Assembly: GCA_028277865.1 (NCBI GenBank) | Contig: JANQFM010000905.1 | Coordinates: 1-11,685 of the forward strand | DNA: 11,685 nucleotides | Source of the DNA: Acidobacteriota bacterium | Lineage (GTDB): Bacteria; Acidobacteriota; UBA6911; RPQK01; DATIPO01 | Direction: 5' to 3' | Part shown: positions 6,073 to 11,685 of the stretch, one piece after another | How positions within the stretch are numbered: the first letter of the stretch is position 1 | How the letters are laid out: every line of letters starts with the position of its first letter | Position numbers and translations under genes: made by a program | The notes under the pieces: generated by a model | Databases searched by the model: none | What the model was told of the DNA's origin: nothing | What the model saw: only the letters and a program-made list of their open reading frames with translations

Positions 6073-7776
6073 ATGCGTAAGGCCCTTCTCATCGCGTCGG
6101 TCGCCGGATGGACCATTGGCTGGAGTGCGGCCCAGCCGCAGCCCGATCTGGGCAGCGAGCAGCAAAGGGCTGCGGGCAAAATCCTGTATGACCAGTACTG
6201 CTCCCAATGCCACGGCGAAAAAGGCGATGGACTGGGCGTGGCGGCGCCCTACCTCAAGCCCAAGCCGCGCGACTTCACGCGTGGCAAGTTCAAGATCCGC
6301 ACCACCCCGACGGGCGCGGTCCCCTCTCACGAGGATCTGAAAGAAATCATCCGACGGGGAATGCCCTACACCAGCATGCCGGACTGGCCCCAGTTTTCCG
6401 ACCAGGAGCTGAGCAACCTGGCCTACTACATCAAGACGTTTGCCGACGACTTCGAAGACCCGGCCGCCTACGGCGACTCGCTTCAGATCCCCAGCCCCCC
6501 GTCGCCCAGCCAGGAGTCCATTGACCGAGGGCGGCAGCTCTACCTGAACATGGGCTGCGTCCGCTGTCACGGAGATGTGGGGCGGGGCGACGGATCGGCG
6601 GCCCGCGAGCAGACCGACGACTGGGGCTATCACCTGCGTCCGGCCGACATGACCAAACCCTGGACATTCCGGGGCGGCAACCAACGGGAGGACGTTTACC
6701 GCACCTTCATGACGGGGCTCAACGGCACGCCAATGCCTTCCTATGCCGATGAGAGCACCTTGGCGCCCGAGGACCGCTGGCCGCTGGTCGACTACGTCTT
6801 CTCGCTGTCGGAATCGCCCGAACCCAACTACGCCAGCCTGCTGAAGGCCGTGCCGGCTCAGGGGCCAATCGATTCGGAGGGCGGCTTGGAGCAGTTTGAG
6901 ACCGCCCCATTGGCCCGCTTTCCCCTCGTCGGCCAGATTGTGGAAAGGGGACGCAACTTTTATCCGGCAGTGGTGGACGTGGAAGTCAAAGCCATCTACA
7001 ACAACGAAGACATCGCCTTCCTGGTGGAATGGAACGACGTCTTCGCCGAAACTCAGGGCAGCAACGACCCATCCTTGGCCGTACCCGCCTGGGATCCTGA
7101 GGCGGAGGACAAGTTCGAACTGCTCAAGCCGCCCGCCGCCTCGGCCAGCCCTTCGGCCAGCGATGACCCTTTCGCTGACGCCGAGGCCGCCGATCCTTTT
7201 GCCGACCAGCAGCAAGCCGCCGATCCCTTTGCTGAAGATCAGCCGACAGCCGCAACCTCTTCCTCGGTGCGCGCAACGCCTTACTCGGATGCGGTGGCCA
7301 TCCAGTTTCCCCAACAGATTCCCAGCGGCAACCCCAAGCCCTACTTCGTATTCGGCGATGCCCAAAAACCGGTCGAGCTGTGGTTTACCGACCTGTCCAA
7401 CAACATTCCCCAGCTGTATCTGGGACGGGGCAGCGTATCGCTGAATCCCAGCGATTCCGGCGAGCCTTATGAGGTCAAAAGCAGCTTCGACCAGGGCCGC
7501 TGGTCGGTGTTTTTCAAGCGCAAGCGAACCTCGCGGCGCAGCATTTCCTTCCAGGAGGGCGGCTTCGTCCCCATCGCCTTTTCGGTTTGGGACGGCTTCA
7601 ACCACGAGCGGGGCAACAAGCGCGGTCTGACCAGCTGGTTCAGCCTCTACCTGGAGCCCTCCCAAAAGCCTTCCGTCATCGCCCCCATGGTCCAGAACGG
7701 GCTCACCATCCTGGTGCTGCAAGTCCTGATTATCTTCGGGGTACGGAGGAAGTTCGCGCAGAGGACGGAGGAATGA
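6073..7776 (+). CDS. dihaem cytochrome c fused to an ethylbenzene-dehydrogenase-type haem-b domain
   Basis: A 567-residue exported protein. A Sec leader (~1-20, ending WSAA) precedes two cytochrome c domains with CSQCH (C43, C46, H47) and CVRCH (C162, C165, H166). From about residue 280 to 535 the sequence fits the EB_dh family (haem-b gamma subunit of DMSO-reductase-type enzymes such as EbdC, DdhC and NxrC-like proteins): VDVEVKAIYNNEDIAFLVEWND, later VAIQFP, PYFVFGD, VELWFTDLS and IAFSVWDG. An Ala/Pro/Asp-rich insert with three DPFA motifs (~352-398) interrupts this domain. A C-terminal helix (~541-556) then basic residues anchors it with the bulk outside. The usual job of EB_dh subunits is taking electrons from a molybdenum catalytic subunit; here the only candidate partner visible is the ActB-like protein. 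Haem-b ligands cannot be assigned by eye. Confidence 0.85.
   Translation: MRKALLIASVAGWTIGWSAAQPQPDLGSEQQRAAGKILYDQYCSQCHGEKGDGLGVAAPYLKPKPRDFTRGKFKIRTTPTGAVPSHEDLKEIIRRGMPYTSMPDWPQFSDQELSNLAYYIKTFADDFEDPAAYGDSLQIPSPPSPSQESIDRGRQLYLNMGCVRCHGDVGRGDGSAAREQTDDWGYHLRPADMTKPWTFRGGNQREDVYRTFMTGLNGTPMPSYADESTLAPEDRWPLVDYVFSLSESPEPNYASLLKAVPAQGPIDSEGGLEQFETAPLARFPLVGQIVERGRNFYPAVVDVEVKAIYNNEDIAFLVEWNDVFAETQGSNDPSLAVPAWDPEAEDKFELLKPPAASASPSASDDPFADAEAADPFADQQQAADPFAEDQPTAATSSSVRATPYSDAVAIQFPQQIPSGNPKPYFVFGDAQKPVELWFTDLSNNIPQLYLGRGSVSLNPSDSGEPYEVKSSFDQGRWSVFFKRKRTSRRSISFQEGGFVPIAFSVWDGFNHERGNKRGLTSWFSLYLEPSQKPSVIAPMVQNGLTILVLQVLIIFGVRRKFAQRTEE
7162..7236 (+). repeat. in-frame DPFA repeat in a low-complexity insert
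   Basis: Three copies of a 9-10 residue unit (DPFAD + AEAA, DPFAD + QQQAA, DPFAE) begin at residues 365, 374 and 384 of the dihaem/EB_dh protein. Codons differ between copies (cctttc, cctttt, cccttt), so the protein repeat is more conserved than the DNA. It likely forms a flexible acidic loop inside the haem-b domain. Confidence 0.75.
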
Positions 7777-7778
7777 GA

Positions 7779-7865
7779 TTTCACGCAAAGGCGCAACGTA
7801 AAGGGCGCAAAGATGAGAGAGCCTTGATGAACTTTGGACCTTGGACCTTGGACCTTGGACTTGAC
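7779..7865. repeat. intergenic repeat block: CGCAAAG-type repeats and TTGGACC heptad array
   Basis: The 104-bp gap before the universal-stress gene is mostly repetitive. At 7784-7812 the motif CGCAAAG occurs twice around a related CGCAACGTAAAGG. At 7834-7854 there are three exact TTGGACC heptads, followed by TTGGAC and TTGAC (7855-7865). I see no convincing promoter or hairpin terminator. Similar short repeats are familiar from spacers of environmental bacteria; that family link is from memory. Confidence 0.7.
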
Positions 7866-7867
7866 TA

Positions 7868-7873
7868 AAGGAG
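7868..7873 (+). promoter_or_regulatory. ribosome binding site for the universal-stress/PCP_red gene
   Basis: AAGGAG lies 7 bases before ATG 7881. Another ATG at 7876 is out of frame and too close, so 7881 is the start even though the upstream spacer is repetitive. Confidence 0.65.
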
Positions 7874-7880
7874 AGATGCA

Positions 7881-9959
7881 ATGAGCACCGTGCCCACAGT
7901 GGTGAATCAGACAGGAGCAGGAGTCCTGGGACAGCTTTACAGGAATATCTATGTTCCGGTGGACAACTCGCCGCACTCCAACCGGGCGGCGCAATTGGCT
8001 GTGGAGCTGGGGCGGACGTTCAGCGCCACCCTGACCGGCTGCCACGTCTACGCGGCCAAGATGCACGACTACCGCTTCAAGCAGATGGAGTACACGCTTC
8101 CCGAGGAGTACCTGCAGGAACAGGAGTTGGAGCGGCAGCGCAAGATCCACGACAGCCTGATCACCATGGGGCTGGAGCTGATCTCGGACTGCTACCTGAA
8201 AGACCTGCAGGCCCTGTGCGACAAAGCCGACGTCGAGTTCGAAAGCAAGATGATGGACGGGAAGCACTCAGAGGAGCTGCTCAAGGACATGCAGGCTTCG
8301 GGCTACGACCTGACCATCCTGGGCGCCCTGGGGATCGGACGGGTCAAGGACAGCCAAATCGGCGCGGTCTGCGAACGGGTCACCCGCAAGAGCACCAACG
8401 ACGTATGGGTGGTCAAGCACGTCCCCGGCAAGAACGAGGAAGAGCGCGACACCATCCTGGTGGGGATCGACGGCAGCCCCCAATCCTTCGGCGCACTCAA
8501 GACGGCGCTGGGCCTGGCCCGCCAGTTCGGCAAGAAAGTGGAGCTGATCGGCGTCTACGATCCCTACCTGCACTACTCGGTCTTCAAGGGGATCGTCAAC
8601 GTGCTCACCGACCAGGCCGCCAAGGTTTTCCGTTTCGAAGAGCAGAACCAGCTGCACGAGGAGATCATCGACACCGGTCTGGCCCAGATCTACCAGTCCC
8701 ACCTGCAGGTGGCCGCCTTGATGGCCCAGCAGCAAGGCGTCGAGGCTTCGACCACGCTGCTGGACGGCAAGTGCTTCCAGAAAGTCCTCGACCACGCCCG
8801 CAAGACTCGTCCCTGGCTGGTGGTGGTGGGCCGCATCGGCGTCCACAGCTCGCCGGACGAGGATGGCCTGGGCTCCAACGCCGAGAATCTGCTGCGCTTA
8901 TGCCCCAGCGACGTTCTTTTCACCACCGCATTGGAGCATCCGGAGCTGGACGTCAAGGCCGAGGAGTCGATCCACTGGACGCCTGAGGCGGAAAAACGCA
9001 TGGAACGGGTTCCCGACATGGTGCGCAACATCGCCCGCACCGCCATCCTGCGCCTGGCAGTGGAGCAGGGGCACAGCGTGATCACCAATTCGCTGGTCAC
9101 CGAAGCCATGGAGCGCTTTATGCCCAAGCAGACCTCCATGACCACCACAGCCTTGGCCGAAGCGCTGGCCATCGAGCAGGCCCGCCGGCAGCCCACCGCC
9201 ATGTGCCGCAAGTGCGGAGTCACCTCCAAGGTCGCAAACCCCGTCAAATGCTCGGTATGCGGCGGCACCGACTTCGAGGTCATCACCCCCGAGATGCTGG
9301 ACCGCATCGCCAGCATGGAAGGCGGGGTGGAGGAGGAAACCACCTACGACGGCCGCAAGCTGAAGTGGACCCAGGAAGCCCGCCGGGCCCTTTACTCCGT
9401 TTCGGACAAGTACCAGATGCGCCGTTCCAAGGCCCGCATCGAGAAGAAGGCCCGCAGCTCACGGCTGGAGACGATCACCTTGGAGTTTGCCAAGAGCGTC
9501 ATCGACGAGGAAACCGGCGCCGCCCTGCTGCCGTCCGACGTCGAAAAGCCGATCCCGGCTGCTCCCGATCCACAACCTCAGGCACAGCCCGAGGATCCCC
9601 GACAGGTGGTAGCCACGGACGCCAACGGCAACGACCTTCTCTCCGTCTACAGCTGGACCGAAGATGCCATCGAGCGCGTCCTCAGAGTCCCCTCCGGATT
9701 CATGCGCAACAGCACCCAACAGCGCATCGAGGACCTGGCCGCCCAGCGCGGTGCAGAGCAAATCGACCTGGCCTTGGTCGAAGACGGAATCGAGGTCGGC
9801 AAGCAGATGATGGCCGAAATGCTCGGCCAAGCCGGAATGGTTCAACCTGAACCCCAGCCTCAACCCAAGTCCGAAGGAAAATGCCCCTTCAGCGGCGTTC
9901 CCAACGAAGCTGGCTGGATGTCCGAGATGATCAAGAAGCGGAAAGAGATCCTGGACTAG
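7881..9959 (+). CDS. tandem universal-stress protein with three PCP_red-like segments and a zinc ribbon
   Basis: A 692-residue soluble protein without signal or helices. Two UspA-like domains come first (~21-178, with YVPVDNSPHS and GALGIGRV; ~190-350, with ILVGIDGSPQS and a GLGSNAENLLR nucleotide-binding-type loop). Three segments resemble PCP_red, the small domain at the C-terminus of light-independent protochlorophyllide reductase subunit B. They start at W366 (WTPEAEKRMERVPDMVR), W496 (WTQEARRAL) and W592 (WTEDAIERVLRVPSGFMR); the second is most divergent. A zinc ribbon (C442, C445, C457, C460) lies between the first and second. A proline-rich stretch and a KCPFSG motif (C668) close the protein. 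No chlorophyll genes are present, so a photosynthetic role is unlikely. A sensor, assembly or regulatory role for the upstream respiratory complex is inferred from position only. Confidence 0.82.
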   Translation: MSTVPTVVNQTGAGVLGQLYRNIYVPVDNSPHSNRAAQLAVELGRTFSATLTGCHVYAAKMHDYRFKQMEYTLPEEYLQEQELERQRKIHDSLITMGLELISDCYLKDLQALCDKADVEFESKMMDGKHSEELLKDMQASGYDLTILGALGIGRVKDSQIGAVCERVTRKSTNDVWVVKHVPGKNEEERDTILVGIDGSPQSFGALKTALGLARQFGKKVELIGVYDPYLHYSVFKGIVNVLTDQAAKVFRFEEQNQLHEEIIDTGLAQIYQSHLQVAALMAQQQGVEASTTLLDGKCFQKVLDHARKTRPWLVVVGRIGVHSSPDEDGLGSNAENLLRLCPSDVLFTTALEHPELDVKAEESIHWTPEAEKRMERVPDMVRNIARTAILRLAVEQGHSVITNSLVTEAMERFMPKQTSMTTTALAEALAIEQARRQPTAMCRKCGVTSKVANPVKCSVCGGTDFEVITPEMLDRIASMEGGVEEETTYDGRKLKWTQEARRALYSVSDKYQMRRSKARIEKKARSSRLETITLEFAKSVIDEETGAALLPSDVEKPIPAAPDPQPQAQPEDPRQVVATDANGNDLLSVYSWTEDAIERVLRVPSGFMRNSTQQRIEDLAAQRGAEQIDLALVEDGIEVGKQMMAEMLGQAGMVQPEPQPQPKSEGKCPFSGVPNEAGWMSEMIKKRKEILD

Positions 9960-10023
9960 CCACAGAGGCACAGAGAACACAGAGCGAAGATTCAGACACT
10001 CTGTGACCTCAGTGTCTCTGTGG
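9960..10023. repeat. 64-nt imperfect palindrome of CACAGAG type
   Basis: Two 25-nt arms (9960-9984 and 9999-10023) are reverse complements with 21 of 25 pairs, counted by hand, around a 14-nt loop. Both arms are built from CACAGAG/CTCTGTG steps. The element starts one base after the universal-stress gene's stop and ends 12 bases before the next ATG. It can form a long RNA hairpin and could end the respiratory transcript, but no T-tract follows, so it may simply be a dispersed intergenic repeat. Confidence 0.8.
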
Positions 10024-10035
10024 CGCATTCCCATT

Positions 10036-10902
10036 ATGCCTTCGTATCGGTTTTGCCGCCCGGACGACATGCCCCGCTTGGTGCGTGCAATCAACGAATG
10101 CTACAACTGCCACTTCCCGGAGAATCCGCCCCTGACGCTCGATGACCTGCAGTCAGAGGTCCGCGAGCTGAGCGTCTGGCCCAGCAACTGCATGATTGCT
10201 TGGCAGGGCGAAGATCCGATCGCCGTTTCCATTGCCACCAAGCGGGAAAGGGAAGTCCTCGTGCAGCGGGTGGGCGTTCGTCCAGGATGTCAACGGCAGG
10301 GGCACGGACGCCATTTGGTCACCTCCCTCAGCCAGAAATTGGCGGTCCTGGGCCCGTCGCGGCTCATCGCCGAGATCCCGAAGGGCTGGGAGGTCTCAAC
10401 AGCCTTCCTGAAAGCCTGCGGATACCAGCCTGAAACCGTCTATGCCGACTTTGTGCTTGAGGCGCCTTTGCCGCCCATCCAATCACCGGGCGCCATCATC
10501 CCCGTCACCGTTCAAGAGTTGCTGGACAATGGCCTGCTGGGATCCGAAGCCGACCAAAAGCAGGACTGCTCCTGGCAGCGCCAGACGACCACCCTGCTGC
10601 AGCGCAAAGATGAGCTCTCAGGACTGGCCATAGCTTCGCCCGACTGCATCGAAGCTTTTTTTTTGCAGCGCCGCTGCCCGGGCCGCGGTGGCAGCGAGAT
10701 TGTCCGCTTGGGCGTGCAGGACGAGAATCACGGTGAGCTGTTTCTTTCCCTCCTGCTTCGAGCTGTCAGCTCAGCCGAGGCGTTTCCCGTCCACTTTCCC
10801 CGCCTCTCTCCCTCAGAATTTGGATTCGCCCATCTCGAATCGTTGGGTCTTCGTCCCGTCGGCAACAGCATCCGCTATGCCGCAACCGCCAAGCCCCTCT
10901 GA
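10036..10902 (+). CDS. GNAT-family N-acetyltransferase
   Basis: A 288-residue cytosolic protein, predicted to transfer an acyl group from acetyl-CoA to an amine; the substrate is unknown. The N-terminal half has the opening YRFCRPDDMPRLVRAINE, then VLVQRVGVRPGCQRQGHGRHL, the CoA-binding motif A with its QRQGHG loop, and later FLKACGYQPE, typical of motif B. The second half (~150-288) looks like a degenerate second GNAT fold: LGVQDENHGELFLSLLLRAV, then HLESLGLRPVGNSIRY. ATG 10036 fits the family N-terminus. Upstream GTGs at 10003 and 10012 lie in the palindrome and would translate repeat sequence. No clear ribosome site is visible. It is separated from the respiratory genes by the palindrome and probably unrelated to them. 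Confidence 0.8.
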   Translation: MPSYRFCRPDDMPRLVRAINECYNCHFPENPPLTLDDLQSEVRELSVWPSNCMIAWQGEDPIAVSIATKREREVLVQRVGVRPGCQRQGHGRHLVTSLSQKLAVLGPSRLIAEIPKGWEVSTAFLKACGYQPETVYADFVLEAPLPPIQSPGAIIPVTVQELLDNGLLGSEADQKQDCSWQRQTTTLLQRKDELSGLAIASPDCIEAFFLQRRCPGRGGSEIVRLGVQDENHGELFLSLLLRAVSSAEAFPVHFPRLSPSEFGFAHLESLGLRPVGNSIRYAATAKPL

Positions 10903-10969
10903 TCGATTTTGCGGCAATGTCGACAATCTGGGCTACGTGCCAGTCGAAGCGCGGGCTTTTCCATTCACT

Positions 10970-11685
10970 TCAGTTCCCGCCGCAGGCAGGAAAGGGATTG
11001 GGATCGATCAGGGTCGAGGGCACTGAACAGTCATCGGCCCCGCCATCGGTCTGCGGCGTGCCGAAAACCCCGTTTGCACAGACGGTCTGCAGGTTGATCA
11101 TCATCCCGCGGTCTTCATGGCCCAGAAAGTGGCAATGGTTGACAAACACGCCCGAGTAGTCCTCGAAGCGGTGGCGCATGATCACAGGCACGGGAACGGC
11201 GGGCGTTCCGGTGGGCAGCGCAATGGTATCCATCCATACATAAGGCGCCTCATAGGATTGGGTGCCGTTGCTGATGAGCTGGAAGGGGTTGGTGTGGATG
11301 TGAAAGGGGTGCTGAGGCCCCGAGTCGTTGGTCACGGTCCATTGCTCGGAAGTGTCCAGCGTCATGGTTTCATTGGCGCAGCCACCTTCATACTGTACTT
11401 GGTTGATCCAGAAGCCGTTGGGCAAGACTCCCGGATTGGTGGGCTGGCCGGTGGCAGGATCGGTCATGCTGTAGGCGATGGTGCGCTCAGGAAGTTGGTC
11501 GCCCTCGATGTCGCGCAGGTAGTAAGGCATGGCAGGCCATTGAGAATCTTCGGGCAAGCCCGGCATGTCGGCGGGCTGGTCGATCAGTTCGATCGTAAAG
11601 AGGGCGTTTTCGCCCGCTGCGCCCGGCAGCGCCCCCAGCCGCGAGACGTGTTCATCCAGCCTGCTCCGGATACGGTCGGCCACAT
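10970..11685 (-). CDS. multicopper oxidase, C-terminal part (5' end beyond window)
   Basis: The frame is open to the right edge; the only nearby start (GTG at 11683) is inside the domain, so at least half of a usual 450-650 residue enzyme is missing here. The last cupredoxin domain is clear: HPFHIHTNPFQ (about 11284-11311) supplies type 2/3 copper ligands, and HCHFLGHEDRGMM (about 11099-11137) supplies the HCH-x3-H-x4-M pattern of type 3 and type 1 sites. Such enzymes couple one-electron oxidation of phenols, metals or similar donors to reduction of O2 to water. The ~35 residues after the copper motif contain three cysteines (CANG, DDCS, PACGGN), an unusual tail. It is convergent with the acetyltransferase, 67 bp apart, and so belongs to another transcription unit. 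Confidence 0.87.
   Translation of the reverse strand, partial: VADRIRSRLDEHVSRLGALPGAAGENALFTIELIDQPADMPGLPEDSQWPAMPYYLRDIEGDQLPERTIAYSMTDPATGQPTNPGVLPNGFWINQVQYEGGCANETMTLDTSEQWTVTNDSGPQHPFHIHTNPFQLISNGTQSYEAPYVWMDTIALPTGTPAVPVPVIMRHRFEDYSGVFVNHCHFLGHEDRGMMINLQTVCANGVFGTPQTDGGADDCSVPSTLIDPNPFPACGGN

Noticed and set aside
7779..7865. CRISPR-like array in the repetitive spacer
   Set aside because: The units are 7 bases with no spacers between them, so this is a short tandem repeat and not CRISPR.
6037..7881. 614-codon minus-strand open frame opposite the dihaem/EB_dh gene
   Set aside because: It covers a gene with haem motifs and a strong ribosome site on the plus strand, and its translation shows no recognisable family.
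7881..9959. Chlorophyll or bacteriochlorophyll synthesis gene suggested by the PCP_red segments
   Set aside because: The catalytic ChlB/BchB domain and all partner genes are absent; only the small C-terminal-type domain is present, fused to universal-stress domains.
10947..10960. Possible terminator AAGC-GCGG-GCTTTT between the convergent genes
   Set aside because: The stem is only four pairs with four T bases after it, too weak to call, although the location would suit a shared terminator.

Overview
The window is GC-rich bacterial DNA with almost no non-coding sequence. Six plus-strand genes sit in tight translational coupling (4-bp and 1-bp overlaps, gaps of 2-8 bp, then one 104-bp gap) from the left edge to about 9.96 kb. 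They read as one respiratory operon followed by a linked stress or regulatory gene. A lipoprotein signal, Sec-type leaders and periplasmic c-type cytochromes point to a Gram-negative-type respirer. Alternative-complex-III-like proteins, universal-stress/PCP_red fusions and intergenic repeats of the CACAGAG and CGCAAAG type suggest Acidobacteriota or a similar environmental lineage. That taxonomic guess is weak.

Layout: (1) 3-1880 is the 3' part of an ActB-like protein, a molybdopterin-oxidoreductase-like region fused to a four-cluster ferredoxin subunit; its 5' end lies outside the window. (2) 1877-2545 is an ActE-like monohaem lipoprotein cytochrome c. (3) 2554-4491 is a large polytopic protein related to cytochrome bd subunit I (CydA-like), with about 14 helices. 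(4) 4488-5258 is a membrane-anchored dihaem cytochrome c. (5) 5258-6070 is a four-helix membrane protein with a C-terminal monohaem cytochrome c domain. (6) 6073-7776 is a dihaem cytochrome c fused to an ethylbenzene-dehydrogenase-type haem-b domain and a C-terminal membrane anchor. (7) 7881-9959 is a multidomain protein with two universal-stress domains, three PCP_red-like segments and a zinc ribbon. (8) 10036-10902 is a GNAT acetyltransferase behind a 64-nt imperfect palindrome. (9) 10970-11685, minus strand, is the C-terminal part of a multicopper oxidase that runs off the right edge.

Inferred joint role: the ActB/ActE pair, six c-type haems, one predicted b-haem domain and a CydA-like membrane subunit look like a membrane-bound electron-transfer complex or supercomplex. 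It would move electrons between quinone or periplasmic donors and a bd-like membrane module. The usual NrfD-type quinone subunit ActC and the ActD anchor are absent from their expected place after actB, and the CydA-like protein occupies that stretch. This makes the cluster a variant ACIII/bd-like system of unknown chemistry and the most interesting content of the window.
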